Source of the DNA: DASVWZ01 sp036392935
GTDB lineage: Bacteria > Acidobacteriota > Terriglobia > Terriglobales > Acidobacteriaceae
Assembly (NCBI GenBank): GCA_036392935.1
Contig: DASVWZ010000322.1
Coordinates: 17,080 to 81,079, forward strand
DNA: 64,000 bases
Direction: 5' to 3'
The notes under the pieces are model-generated. The model did no database searches, was not told the origin of the DNA, and was given only the letters and a program-made list of their open reading frames with translations. Both the position numbers and the translations under genes were made by a program. Position 1 is the stretch's first letter. Each line of letters begins with the position of its first letter. Below, piece after piece: positions 40,526 through 50,428 of the stretch.

Positions 40526-42916
40526 CTAGTCGCAAGGCTCCTGCGAATCAGGGACAGTGCTGACGAACACTGAACCCGGGTAGATGGATGCCAGTTCGCT
40601 GGAATTCACAATGGCGGCGCGGCTCGCAGGGATGATTCGCATTCGCTGCGCATCGCAAACCACTTCACATCGGTCGATCGGGTTAGGCGAGGCTATGATC
40701 GCGCGGTCGTTGAAGCGAACGAAGGTGCCGTTGCAAAGGAACAGGCGCTGCAACGACTGATGGTCGGATGAACTCCAGTAGAGGAATTCAGCATCGCTGC
40801 TCCAGGGTCCGACACGCCAGTGGTTTTGGTTAGCAAAGAAGAGGAGATGTTCTTCACCGTCGATTTCGAAACGATAGGCTTTGACAGCATCCTCGGTGGA
40901 AAATTGCGACAATTTGTGTGCTGCCGGCTTTTTTCCGCAAGACAACGATATCAATGAGACAAATTCTGTGGGCAGAGCTGTAGCTGCACTGAAGAGCAGG
41001 GCATGGGCAGGCTCTTCGCACCCATAGGCGGGAGCGAAAGACGTGAGAACCACTTCCTGATGCCAGCCGCGATCAGCGGTTGTGATAATGCGCAAACCTG
41101 AACCATTTTCATCCACGAACGTGTCGTTTGAAGTTCGGTCCGGCATGAGCGCGGGCGCCAAATGGAACCGGAGATCGAGGCGGTGCTCGCTAAGACCCGA
41201 AACCACGTCGCGAATCAACCAGAAATTCGATTTCAGATGAAAAACAGAGCGGCGATGCACGACGCCGGAACGTTGATAACCATCGTGGCTTCCGACAAAC
41301 AGGTCGAAATCTCGGCCGCTGATCCAGCGCTCAGTCTTGACCGTTGGAAGATGGGTCCACCCGAATTGACCGTTGGGGTCGGCCTGGTCTAATCCGTCGA
41401 CTTGTAGTGTGTTGTGGGCGCTAGTACCGCGAAATGCGTCGCGCTCAGATTCCGCACCCAGATACGTGAACGTTCCTCTGTCGATTAGCAAGGGACGGCC
41501 GTTGGCGCTTAGAGTGACGCTCAGCGCGTCTGCATGCCCGTGCCCAGCCGAGAATGCGCCTTGCGCACCGGCATCGATCACCAACTGCGAACTGCTCTCG
41601 CGGTCCGACATGAAATAAAGACCACTGGATTCGAGAGCAGTTGAAGTGGAGTCGATTTTTCTTGTAGGCAGATGATCAAAGGTCGCAGCCGCTTGTGCAC
41701 CCAGCAGCCATAAAGTCTCTTCGCAGAAATGGTCGGCGACCGATTTGAAGTCGCCTCGCTCGAACAAGACTGCGCCGGTTGCCAACGGATCGAGCAGATG
41801 TGCGGCACGATTACGGCGAGGATCAAATACGCGGCCACCATCATCATCCCCTAACTGCGGGACGGGGCCGGCACGGCCGAGAACGCAGAGAGCATCCAAC
41901 ATTTTTTCGATGACGCTGCTGAACTCTTCCGGAATGGGCAGTCCGTTGCGCAAAGCAAGAATGCGCGAGTGCAGAAAAAAGTCGAGAGCGTAGACATGAT
42001 AGTAGGTCGACTTCTCGAAGTGGAGGCCATCAGGCTGAATCTGACGTACGGCTTCCTGCAAAACAATTTGCCAACCACGACGTTGCCATTTCGCTGCGCC
42101 AGGCAATTCCGGGCAGAGAGTACCGATGAAGAACAGCGCGACGGCTTCACCGAGCAGATGGGTGTTCGGCGAGAAGTAAGTGGAGAGATGATGCGCTATG
42201 AAACGGGCGTTCACGCGTAGCGCGCGCAACAACTCACCGCGAAAAGGGGCCGGCAGAACCGAGGTTCCCGCCAACAGGTAGTAAGCCCACAACCAGGACA
42301 AACTACGAAATGCGACTTCAAGGCTGCTCGCCCAGTTGATGCCGATTGGATATGGATTCTGTTTCTGCCAATCGCGCCATTGGTTGAGGAGTTCACCCAC
42401 GAACCGTTGATCGCCGGTCAGTTGATACGCTTTCGCGAGCGTTACCCAATGCTGATGGCGATTCAACTCCCATGTAATTTTGTGGTCTCCGACTTGAGAG
42501 AAATCGAGATACGGAATCTTGAACCAGGGTCTGCGTGGTCCAGATTTGCGATGGACGGCGTCACAGTGCCAGTCGATGCGTTCGCCGTATTCAATATTGC
42601 GGTATCCGAGGAGGTCAAAGCGATGGCGGCAGATTTGTTCGGCCTGCGCGAGAATTTCATCTACCTGCTGCGGTAATTGTCGCCGCAGTTGAGAGCAAAT
42701 CAGCGGGATTTCGTTGGAAGTGAAAAAGAAATTGGGCTGCGGCCCTGATCTTTCGTTTGTCGCAGCATCGAACCGCCGGCCGAGGTTGTAGGCGACCAAG
42801 TCAAGACGCGAGACGCTGTATTGCCGCACTCGATCAAGAATCTCTGCGGGCGGCGCCGAGATAAGTCGTTGCCAGCGATTTTTGCGTCTGGTATGCGTTG
42901 GCGAGGAGTGAGTCAC
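40526..42916 (-). CDS. Heparinase II/III-like polysaccharide lyase family protein
   Basis: The 796-residue product has the layout of EPS-linked heparinase II/III/alginate-lyase-like proteins: an N-terminal alpha/alpha toroid (WELNRHQHWVTLAKAYQLTG, NPYPIGINWASSLEVAFRSL, STYFSPNTHLLGEAVALFFI) and a C-terminal beta part (GAFSAGHGHADALSVTLSAN, RGTFTYLGAESERDAFRGTS with HNTLQVDG). The expected catalytic Tyr/His positions of the family (GHGHADAL and NTHL) are present. The start is GTG 42916, sharing GTGA with the preceding glycosyltransferase stop. It lacks a clear signal peptide. In such loci the enzyme may modify or degrade the nascent polysaccharide. Confidence 0.86.
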   Translation of the reverse strand: MTHSSPTHTRRKNRWQRLISAPPAEILDRVRQYSVSRLDLVAYNLGRRFDAATNERSGPQPNFFFTSNEIPLICSQLRRQLPQQVDEILAQAEQICRHRFDLLGYRNIEYGERIDWHCDAVHRKSGPRRPWFKIPYLDFSQVGDHKITWELNRHQHWVTLAKAYQLTGDQRFVGELLNQWRDWQKQNPYPIGINWASSLEVAFRSLSWLWAYYLLAGTSVLPAPFRGELLRALRVNARFIAHHLSTYFSPNTHLLGEAVALFFIGTLCPELPGAAKWQRRGWQIVLQEAVRQIQPDGLHFEKSTYYHVYALDFFLHSRILALRNGLPIPEEFSSVIEKMLDALCVLGRAGPVPQLGDDDGGRVFDPRRNRAAHLLDPLATGAVLFERGDFKSVADHFCEETLWLLGAQAAATFDHLPTRKIDSTSTALESSGLYFMSDRESSSQLVIDAGAQGAFSAGHGHADALSVTLSANGRPLLIDRGTFTYLGAESERDAFRGTSAHNTLQVDGLDQADPNGQFGWTHLPTVKTERWISGRDFDLFVGSHDGYQRSGVVHRRSVFHLKSNFWLIRDVVSGLSEHRLDLRFHLAPALMPDRTSNDTFVDENGSGLRIITTADRGWHQEVVLTSFAPAYGCEEPAHALLFSAATALPTEFVSLISLSCGKKPAAHKLSQFSTEDAVKAYRFEIDGEEHLLFFANQNHWRVGPWSSDAEFLYWSSSDHQSLQRLFLCNGTFVRFNDRAIIASPNPIDRCEVVCDAQRMRIIPASRAAIVNSSELASIYPGSVFVSTVPDSQEPCD

Positions 42917-44109
42917 TGGGCGGACTTCTCTGCGAGTAGCTCGGTGTACAGGGAATCGATGCCATCGACCAAGCGCTGCACGCTAAAGTTGCGACGAACA
43001 TAGTTTTGCCCAGCGGCTGCCAAAGTGGCGCTCAGACCGGAATCACGCAACAAGCGCAACAGAGCGTTTGAAAGCGCGTTCGAATCTTCCGGCGGAATCA
43101 GCACACCAGTTACTCCATCGTTAATGACCTCGGTATTTCCGCCGACGCTGGTTGCAATCGTAGGAAGACCCGCGGCGAGGTATTCGAGAATTGCGTTGGG
43201 CAATCCTTCCGCGCATGAAGGAAGTACAGCTATATCGCATTCAGCCAGAATCGAAGGGACGTCGTTACTCCGGCCGACAAATGCGAAGCTTTTCTCAAGA
43301 CGCACAGCTCGAACCTGCGACTCAAATCCACGGCGTCGTGCACCGTCGCCGACGAGAATAAATTTTGTATCGGGAAACTCCTTTAGTACAACCGCAGCGG
43401 CCTGGATGAGCCACGGATGTCCTTTCACGTCGCTGTGCATGTTCCCGACAAGGACGATCCGCTTACCTTTATCGCCGACGGGAAACACGCGGCTGGACCG
43501 CAGAGACGGATCGAACCCGTCCAAATCCACGCCATTATGCACAATGTGAACCTTTTGACTCGGAAGCTGGTCTCGGCTGACGAGTTGGTCGCGGATAGAT
43601 TTTGCGTTCGTCAGAATGGCGTTCGATCTTCGCTGGATGTATCGAAGAATGTGACGGCGTTTGGTCTTGTACCACGGCAAATGGGAGAGATCGCGTTGGC
43701 TGGAGATAATTACCGATACTCCAGCGAGATGCGCCGCTGGAACTCCCATGAGGTTAGACCAAAGATCGTGGCAGTGAACAATGTCGAAGCGACCTCGCCT
43801 CAGTAACCACGCCAGGCGCAGAAGCTGGCGCATACCGCCGAGTGAATCAATGCCTCGTGACGGATAAAATTCGACGATGGGCAGAAATGAAGCCTCTGCC
43901 TCTTCTTTCAGTGGGCCTGTGGCGCGCAGGCATCCTAGAGTCACGTCGTATTTTGAGACTGGCAATCGAGTAGCCAACATCACAGCCTGACGCTCTGTAC
44001 CACCGCTCTCCAGCGAATCGACAAGAAAGAAAACCTTCCGACGTTGGAGCAGGGCTGCCGAATGCTCGGATTGCCGGGCGCGAGGTTTCGCCAAAAATTC
44101 AATCGACAT
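42913..44109 (-). CDS. GT4-type glycosyltransferase (EPS locus)
   Basis: The 398-residue GT-B enzyme has VFFLVDSLESGGTERQAVML at the N-terminus, RFDIVHCHDLWSNLMGVPAA, the central HNGVDLDGFDPSLR, FILVGDGARRRGFESQV and CDIAVLPSCAEGLPNAILEY, the nucleotide-sugar-binding Glu-containing motif. It transfers a sugar from a nucleotide donor to the growing lipid-linked unit in the cytoplasm. It is divergent from the GT at 44220 with a 110-base gap and is followed, with four-base overlap, by the heparinase-like gene. The donor sugar is unknown. Confidence 0.9.
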   Translation of the reverse strand: MSIEFLAKPRARQSEHSAALLQRRKVFFLVDSLESGGTERQAVMLATRLPVSKYDVTLGCLRATGPLKEEAEASFLPIVEFYPSRGIDSLGGMRQLLRLAWLLRRGRFDIVHCHDLWSNLMGVPAAHLAGVSVIISSQRDLSHLPWYKTKRRHILRYIQRRSNAILTNAKSIRDQLVSRDQLPSQKVHIVHNGVDLDGFDPSLRSSRVFPVGDKGKRIVLVGNMHSDVKGHPWLIQAAAVVLKEFPDTKFILVGDGARRRGFESQVRAVRLEKSFAFVGRSNDVPSILAECDIAVLPSCAEGLPNAILEYLAAGLPTIATSVGGNTEVINDGVTGVLIPPEDSNALSNALLRLLRDSGLSATLAAAGQNYVRRNFSVQRLVDGIDSLYTELLAEKSAQ

Positions 44110-44219
44110 CGTATGCTAAATGTGAGTTCTTTAATCTTGCATTTCAAAGCGGTTTGAGCGTATAGCGTGCTAGTCTTGCACGTGCCGGACGCTAAAACAG
44201 TGAAGAATATAACTCGCTC

Positions 44220-45431
44220 ATGAAGATTCTCTGGGTTAAGGCCGGCGGACTAATTCCTCCCGACAGCGGCGGCAAGATCCGAAGCTACAACTTGCTTCGT
44301 GAGCTAGCAAAAGAAAATTCAGTTACTTTTTTTTCTTTTTATGCTGCCGATCCGAACGATATACACCAGGAATTGAACAGCATCTTCCAGCAGGTCGTAT
44401 GCGTTCTGCTTGATTTGCCGGCCGCCAAAAGCTTTGGCGACTTTTCCGGTTATGCCGTGAACCTGCTGACGCGGCAGCCTTACAACATTGCGAAATACTG
44501 CAGAAGACGGGTTCGCGATGAATTGTCGCGGTTGCTTCGGCATGAAACTTTCGACGTGATCATTTGTGATTTTCTCATGGCCGCCGGGGTAATTCCCTGG
44601 GAGATTTCAACGCCCAAAGTTTTATTTGCGCACAATGTGGAATCACAAATCTGGGAGCGCCATTACCAGGTCGCCCAAAACCCGCTCTGGAAAGCACTTT
44701 CGTGGCGAGAATGGCGCACCATGCATTCGGCGGAAAGAACATATTCGATTCTCGCAGATCATGTGCTCACGGTCTCTGAAGACGACAGCAAGTTCTTCCG
44801 CCAGTTTCTCGACGCGGGAAAAGTGAGCGTAATTCCCACTGGTGTCGATGTAGAGTATTTTCGGCCGAGCGAATCGTCGGAGACGCCAGATTCACTGGTT
44901 TTTACCGGGTCGATGGATTGGCTTCCAAATGAGGACGGCATCATTTACTTCGTCAAGGAAGTTCTGCCACTCGTGCGGCAACAGACTCCGAATGTTTCGC
45001 TCACGGTGGTTGGACGCAAGCCATCGCGAAGGTTGGCAGATCTTGCCGCCAGCGAGCGGAATGTACGTCTGACTGGATGGGTCGCGGACATACGACCTTT
45101 TCTATCGAGCGCGTCCGTCTGCGTGGTTCCGCTGCGGATTGGCAGCGGCACTCGATTGAAGATCTTTGAGGCGATGAGCATGGGGAAAGCGGTTATTTCG
45201 ACGACGATCGGAGCGGAAGGCCTGCCGGTGCGTGACGGGGAGCACCTACTCATTGCCGACGATCCGAGCGCGTTTGCCAGCCGCGCTCTACAACTGCTTC
45301 GCAATCCGATGGAACGACAACGGCTGGGCAGCGCGGCACGAAAGCTGGTGAGCGACAAGTACAGCTGGGCACAGGCCACAAATGATCTCGCGCAAGTTCT
45401 ATCCAGAGTTGCCGAGGAACACAGCCGATGA
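44220..45431 (+). CDS. GT4-type glycosyltransferase, PEP-CTERM/EPS-associated type
   Basis: The 403-residue protein begins MKILWVKAGGLIPPDSGGKI and contains the segment VLFAHNVESQIWERHYQVAQ, SVIPTGVDVEYFRPSESSET, VFTGSMDWLPNEDGIIYFVK and VCVVPLRIGSGTRLKIFEAM. This is the group related to exosortase/PEP-CTERM sugar transferases (TIGR03087-like). It builds the EPS repeat unit; sugar unknown. A TATAAC sequence six bases before the ATG may be a -10 box of a leaderless message. It overlaps the next GT gene by four bases. Confidence 0.9.
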   Translation: MKILWVKAGGLIPPDSGGKIRSYNLLRELAKENSVTFFSFYAADPNDIHQELNSIFQQVVCVLLDLPAAKSFGDFSGYAVNLLTRQPYNIAKYCRRRVRDELSRLLRHETFDVIICDFLMAAGVIPWEISTPKVLFAHNVESQIWERHYQVAQNPLWKALSWREWRTMHSAERTYSILADHVLTVSEDDSKFFRQFLDAGKVSVIPTGVDVEYFRPSESSETPDSLVFTGSMDWLPNEDGIIYFVKEVLPLVRQQTPNVSLTVVGRKPSRRLADLAASERNVRLTGWVADIRPFLSSASVCVVPLRIGSGTRLKIFEAMSMGKAVISTTIGAEGLPVRDGEHLLIADDPSAFASRALQLLRNPMERQRLGSAARKLVSDKYSWAQATNDLAQVLSRVAEEHSR

Positions 45432-46498
45432 GAGTTCTCCTGCTCGGACCATATCCGCCGCCGCACGGAGGCGTGGAGACAAATCTTGTGGCCATTCGCA
45501 GCTTTCTCCTGCAGCGCGGAATATCGTGCGCCGTCATCAACATTACGCGACATCGAAAAACCGAGGGGGACGGAGTCTACTACCCGGCGGGAGCTTTCGA
45601 ACTTCTTCGACTGCTGTTCCGGCTCGATTATGACGTTTTGCATCTTCATGTTGGTGGAATGCTAAGCCAGCGGGTCTTACGGTTGGCTCTGACATGCACC
45701 TCCGTTCCCCGCAAGAAGACCGTGTTTACGTTTCACTCTGGCGGTTATCCGTCAACTCCGAAAGCTCAGTTGACCGGTTCGCATTCTTTTGACGGATTCG
45801 TGCTCCGTCGTTTCGATCGTCTGATCGCGGTCAATCAGGAGATCGCCGATCTCTTTCTCAGACTAGGAGTGGCCCGCGAGCGCACCCGGATTATTGCGCC
45901 GCACGCTTTCTCTGGCGGGGAAGATTACATGGGAGAGCTTACCGAGCCCTTAGCTGGATTTATTGCGCGCCATCAACCTGTGCTCATTTCGGCGGGACAG
46001 CTTGAGCCGGAATACGATTTAAAGGTTCAAATTGAGGCGCTGGGCCAGTTGCTCCTGAACCAACCCAACGCAGGACTGGTACTTCTGGGCCGTGGCAGCC
46101 TCGAAGAGGAACTTCGTGGGTTCATTCAGGCCAAACCGTTCTCCCAACATATTCTGCTCGGTGGGGATGTTCCCCACGCGGTGACGATGCGCGCCATTTA
46201 TCGATCTGACGCGATGCTGCGCACTACGTTGTATGATGGCGACGCAATTTCGGTGCGCGAAGCCCTTTATCTGGGAACTCCGGTCATTGCCACGGACAAT
46301 GACATGCGTCCGAGTGGGGTTCGACTAGTCCCAATCTCTGATGTAAACGCTCTTTCGGTTGCGGTCAGCGAGACACTGGCTCTGTCTGCCGGCCGGCCAC
46401 GCGAAACAGGGATCCCCGACGATACCAATCTGCAAGCGGTGCTGGATTTGTATCGCCAACTGGTTCCTGATCTCAACGATTCTGACGGGCAGCCGTGA
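45428..46498 (+). CDS. GT4-type glycosyltransferase (EPS locus)
   Basis: This 356-residue GT-B protein starts MRVLLLGPYPPPHGGVETNL, with YDVLHLHVGGMLSQRVLRLA, VFTFHSGGYPSTPKAQLTGS, LISAGQLEPEYDLKVQIEAL, VLLGRGSLEEELRGF and AMLRTTLYDGDAISVREALYLG. The usual E(x7)E motif is present as DGDAISVREALYLGTP. It starts in a four-base overlap (ATGA) with the preceding GT, so both are co-translated. Its end overlaps the convergent TPR gene by 26 bases. Donor and acceptor are unknown. Confidence 0.88.
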   Translation: MRVLLLGPYPPPHGGVETNLVAIRSFLLQRGISCAVINITRHRKTEGDGVYYPAGAFELLRLLFRLDYDVLHLHVGGMLSQRVLRLALTCTSVPRKKTVFTFHSGGYPSTPKAQLTGSHSFDGFVLRRFDRLIAVNQEIADLFLRLGVARERTRIIAPHAFSGGEDYMGELTEPLAGFIARHQPVLISAGQLEPEYDLKVQIEALGQLLLNQPNAGLVLLGRGSLEEELRGFIQAKPFSQHILLGGDVPHAVTMRAIYRSDAMLRTTLYDGDAISVREALYLGTPVIATDNDMRPSGVRLVPISDVNALSVAVSETLALSAGRPRETGIPDDTNLQAVLDLYRQLVPDLNDSDGQP

Positions 46499-48392
46499 TG
46501 GCACTATCAATGAATGGCCTCAAGGCATCCTTCAATTGCGGAGAAATATTGAGCGCCTCCTGATATGCCGCCAAGGCCTCCTCTGGACGATTGATTCGTT
46601 GCAAAACATGCCCCAGTCGAGCATACCCTTCGTCGGTCGGCTCAAGTTCGATAGCTCGCGCATAGCTCTGCAGAGCATCGTTCAGGTTGCCTTCTTTTTC
46701 ATACAGGATGCCCAGACAGATGTAGCTGTAGGGCTGACTTGGATCCGACTGCAGGGCATGCGCATAACTCTCATGAGCCTCTTGATATTTGCCCTGGTCA
46801 AAATAAATCCTTCCCTGATTTGTATAAACGAGGTTTCGCAGGCTGGCATGTCCGAATCGGCCGGCCATCGCGAGATTGGCCAAGGCTTCCTGAGTCTGGC
46901 CATGTTTGTACTGATCGATAGCGAGATCCATCAAGCTCAAAGCGTCGTGAGAGTTGATGTCCAGCGCCGCCTGAAAATGCTCGCGGGCGTCGTCTGGGCG
47001 CCCCAAGTGCAGAAGTGCTCCGCCGAGATTATGTTGGGCAACAAAGTTGTTGGTGGTGACCGCTACAGTGTGGCTCCATAGATCGTAATCGCTGTCCCAA
47101 TACTTGAGCTGCTTCCGGGTGGTGAACGCGAGCACGAACAATACGATGATGGATGAGACCCACAGCAACCTCCCTCCAAGTTGTCGCGCCTCGGCCCAAT
47201 CGCCAATGAGCCAAGCCAACATGATGAAAATCCCGATCGCCGGAATGTACGAATAGCGATCCGCCATGGCGGCGTCGCCGACCTGAACCAGGCCGATCGC
47301 AGGAATCAGCGTGCCCAAGAACCAGAACCATCCCACGGGCAGATAGCGCGCTTTGCGGAACCTGAAGACGATCAAGCTGACAGCCAGCAGCACGAGCAGC
47401 GCACCCATCCATTGCCAAGTGCGCAATGTCTCCCCCGGATGAGGATAGAGCGGTGCCAGATCAGTGGGCCAAACAATTTTCCAAAGATAGAGCGCGTAGG
47501 CAGTGATCGCGTTTTCAACGCGCACAGGGAGGGGAAAATCTGCAATGCTTCTCACGGCATTACTACCCTGCTGCGCTTCGATAGTGATGATAGCGCTGAC
47601 AGCTGAGAGAAAGAGCAGTGGGAGCTTCTCCAGAATCAGCCTCAATGCTGGCCATTGCGGCAGGTTAAGAACTGATCTCTCCATGCCTTCCAGTCGGTTG
47701 AGCGGCCAATAGTCGAGTAGCAGCAACACAAAAGGCAATGTGACGAGCATGGGCTTGGCCATCAACCCCAGCGCTAGAAGAAGCGCCACACCAAGATATT
47801 GCCGTCGATCTGGCTTTTGCGCGTAACGCACATAGGCGGCGATTGCGGCAAAAAAGAAGAGTGTACTCAAGACATTTTTTCGCTCCGCGATCCATGCTAC
47901 GGACTCGACGTTCAATGGATGCAAAGCAAACAGCGTCGCAACGAACAGACTCGGCCATTTGCGTCCTGTGATCCATCCAAGCAGAAGGAACAAAAGAACC
48001 GAATTGAAGGCGTGCAGCAGTACATTGACTGCGTGATGCCCGGCAGCATTTATCCCGAACAACTGACAGTCAAGCGCGTGCGAAAGCCATGTGACCGGAT
48101 GCCAGTTGGCCTGCTCCGTTGATTTGAATGCCCAACGAATCGTACTCCAGGTTAGTCCGGCCTTGACATGCTTGTTGGCCGTAACGTAAATCGAGTCATC
48201 GAAGCCGAGAAACGGATGGGCAGTAGCAGGAAAGTACAGCACAACCGTTGCTGCTGCGAGCAGCAGACAGAGCACCCCTATCTGCGCCGTCGAAAAGGTA
48301 GCAGGCGCAATCGTCCCCGGATGCCGGAGAGCTTTGTGATTTCGCGATCGAGTCTTGCTTCGCGCCTGCGTGGTTGCGGCGTGGCGGGTCAT
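46473..48392 (-). CDS. Membrane mannosyltransferase-like / TPR protein (copy 1)
   Basis: About 639 residues from the ATG at 48392 (a further ATG at 48491 would overlap the upstream gene by 77 bases). The N-terminal two thirds is a polytopic membrane region of Tmtc/PMT type (GVLCLLLAAATVVLYFPATA, FVATLFALHPLNVESVAWIA, LLLALGLMAKPMLVTLPFVL), with the luminal-loop NWHPVTWLSHALDCQLFG typical of this family. The C-terminal third has four TPR repeats (LSLMDLAIDQYKHGQTQEAL, SYICLGILYEKEGNLNDALQ, YARLGHVLQRINRPEEALAA). Such proteins glycosylate periplasmic targets or handle the polymer. A close paralogue is at 55094. Role in EPS inferred from position. Confidence 0.83.
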   Translation of the reverse strand: MTRHAATTQARSKTRSRNHKALRHPGTIAPATFSTAQIGVLCLLLAAATVVLYFPATAHPFLGFDDSIYVTANKHVKAGLTWSTIRWAFKSTEQANWHPVTWLSHALDCQLFGINAAGHHAVNVLLHAFNSVLLFLLLGWITGRKWPSLFVATLFALHPLNVESVAWIAERKNVLSTLFFFAAIAAYVRYAQKPDRRQYLGVALLLALGLMAKPMLVTLPFVLLLLDYWPLNRLEGMERSVLNLPQWPALRLILEKLPLLFLSAVSAIITIEAQQGSNAVRSIADFPLPVRVENAITAYALYLWKIVWPTDLAPLYPHPGETLRTWQWMGALLVLLAVSLIVFRFRKARYLPVGWFWFLGTLIPAIGLVQVGDAAMADRYSYIPAIGIFIMLAWLIGDWAEARQLGGRLLWVSSIIVLFVLAFTTRKQLKYWDSDYDLWSHTVAVTTNNFVAQHNLGGALLHLGRPDDAREHFQAALDINSHDALSLMDLAIDQYKHGQTQEALANLAMAGRFGHASLRNLVYTNQGRIYFDQGKYQEAHESYAHALQSDPSQPYSYICLGILYEKEGNLNDALQSYARAIELEPTDEGYARLGHVLQRINRPEEALAAYQEALNISPQLKDALRPFIDSAITAARQNR

Positions 48393-48414
48393 TCTCTGGT
48401 CGGAACGGATTACT

Positions 48415-50382
48415 TCAAGCTCGTCGCGAGGCCATACGGTGCTCGCCGGTTGAGTCGAAGGATTTTGCAGCGTACGCGGCCGGAAGTTCATTCACTATAG
48501 AATCGGTCTTGGCTTCCAGAAAATTTCGATGCCAAAGTTCCAGTACTAACATTCGCCATAACAGACCCGATCGATTTCTTCTGCCTCGTAGGTGTTCGGA
48601 AAGCAACGTCCGAACGGCTCCGGGTCTGAAATATCCGCGCTGCAACGTCCGCGGCTCGAGCAAAACAGACAGAAAACTTTCTTTAAGATCGTTCTTGATC
48701 CAGTCCACCAATGGCATAGCGAAGCCTTGCTTGGGACGATGCAAAACTCTTGGAGGAACCCCGACCCGCTCGGCCAATTTCTTCAAAATGTATTTTTGCG
48801 CACCTTTGCGAAGCTTCCACTCGATGGGCAAGGCGGATACCCACTCCACAAACTCATGGTCGAGCATCGGCACTCTGACCTCAAGTGAGTTGGCCATACT
48901 CATGCGATCCACTTTGGTAAGGATGTCTCCCGTCAGATAGGTTTTGCTATCCAAATAGAGGATGCGGCTCAGCGCGTCACGCGCAGGAGCGTCTTTGTGG
49001 AAGCGCCGGAATTGCTGCAAAGGATCGGGAAGACTCTCAGCCAAGTGAATGAACTCTGCCGCAAATAACCCGCTCTCACGATGAAGAGCGGGAAAAATCG
49101 ACATGTAATCAATGTACCGCTCGCCAGACGGCAAGGATCGATTCCAGACAAGATTTTTCCCGTACAGACCCGAGGGCATTCGATGATGCAAGTGGTCGCG
49201 ATAGAAGCGTCCCATCCAACGCGGCAGATCCGTATTTTGCCGGTTCATCATGACCTGGTAACGTTCATATCCCGCAAACAATTCGTCGCCGCCATCTCCG
49301 GACAGCGCAACGGTCACGTGTTGATGCGCGATCCGGCATACGTGATAGGTTGGTATCATGGACGAATCGCCGAAGGGTTCCTCCAGATTCCGTGAGAGGG
49401 AATCTAATGTTTCTTCAATCTGGGGCTCGACTATCAGTTCGTGGTGTTCGGTTCCAAAGTGCTCCGATACCAGCCGAGCGTATGTCGACTCGTCAAAATT
49501 CTGCGCGCGAAAACCAATCGTGAAAGTCTTAACGGGCCGACTGCTGGCCTTCGCCATCAGGGCCACAACAAGCGACGAATCGACTCCGCCGCTCAGCAAC
49601 CCGCCGAGCGGGACATCGCTGACTAGCCGGAGACGCACGGCTTCGGTCACCCGCTGCTCCAGTTCATCCAGGCATTCCTGTTCGGATTGTGGTGCTCGCG
49701 TGCCGTACGCAGGGAAATCCCAATACTGTCGAATATCGACGTGGTTGCCGGCGGATTCAAGCACGTGGCCGGCAGGAAGCTTTGAGATCCCGGTAAAGGC
49801 CGTGAACGGGTCTGGGATGTATCCAAAATAAAAGTACTGCAGCAGGCCTTCCGGGCTCACATTCTTAAGGTCCGGAGCCGCCGCAAGTATCGCTTTAACT
49901 TCTGAGCCGAACAGCAAGCGGCCATTGGAGAAAGCATAATACAAAGGCTTCTTGCCGAGTCGGTCCCTCACCAGCAGTAACTTACGACGGCGTTCATCAT
50001 AAATGGCGATCGCGAACATTCCGCGGAGCTTCCGCACAAACTCCGCTCCCATTTCCTCATACAGATGAACGATGACTTCGGTGTCGCTGTGGTGGGTATA
50101 GAAATGATGGCCGCGGTGCTCGAGTTCTTCGCGCAGCACGGCAAAGTTATAGATCTCTCCGTTAAAGACCACCCAGACGGAGCCATCTTCATTATGGATC
50201 GGTTGGCGGCCACCAGCCACATCGATGATGCTCAACCTTCGCATACCAAGCCCAACGTTTCCACGAACACGCACGCCCTGATCGTCCGGCCCACGATGCA
50301 CAATGGTCTGGCACATGCGATCGATTATGGAAGGATCGATCATCTCGCCAGGCTGGCCGATAATGCCAACTATGCCGCACAT
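48415..50382 (-). CDS. asnB: Asparagine-synthase-type amidotransferase (copy 2, EPS locus)
   Basis: The ATG at 50382 (MCGIVGIIGQPGEMIDPSII), with GGAGG ahead, starts a 655-residue protein with catalytic Cys2, VHRGPDDQGVRVRGNVGLG, and the synthetase P-loop GGLLSGGVDSSLVVALMAK. It is clearly diverged from the copy at 38577 but has the same domain order, length and EPS-locus setting. Known EPS-associated amidotransferases are often annotated exosortase-A system-associated amidotransferase 1. Its product would be a sugar amide or an amide of another carboxylate. It is followed by the membrane/TPR gene. Confidence 0.88.
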   Translation of the reverse strand: MCGIVGIIGQPGEMIDPSIIDRMCQTIVHRGPDDQGVRVRGNVGLGMRRLSIIDVAGGRQPIHNEDGSVWVVFNGEIYNFAVLREELEHRGHHFYTHHSDTEVIVHLYEEMGAEFVRKLRGMFAIAIYDERRRKLLLVRDRLGKKPLYYAFSNGRLLFGSEVKAILAAAPDLKNVSPEGLLQYFYFGYIPDPFTAFTGISKLPAGHVLESAGNHVDIRQYWDFPAYGTRAPQSEQECLDELEQRVTEAVRLRLVSDVPLGGLLSGGVDSSLVVALMAKASSRPVKTFTIGFRAQNFDESTYARLVSEHFGTEHHELIVEPQIEETLDSLSRNLEEPFGDSSMIPTYHVCRIAHQHVTVALSGDGGDELFAGYERYQVMMNRQNTDLPRWMGRFYRDHLHHRMPSGLYGKNLVWNRSLPSGERYIDYMSIFPALHRESGLFAAEFIHLAESLPDPLQQFRRFHKDAPARDALSRILYLDSKTYLTGDILTKVDRMSMANSLEVRVPMLDHEFVEWVSALPIEWKLRKGAQKYILKKLAERVGVPPRVLHRPKQGFAMPLVDWIKNDLKESFLSVLLEPRTLQRGYFRPGAVRTLLSEHLRGRRNRSGLLWRMLVLELWHRNFLEAKTDSIVNELPAAYAAKSFDSTGEHRMASRRA

Positions 50383-50428
50383 GGCTGGGCCTCCGTGCGG
50401 CAAACGAGTTCCACCACGAATTGAATCA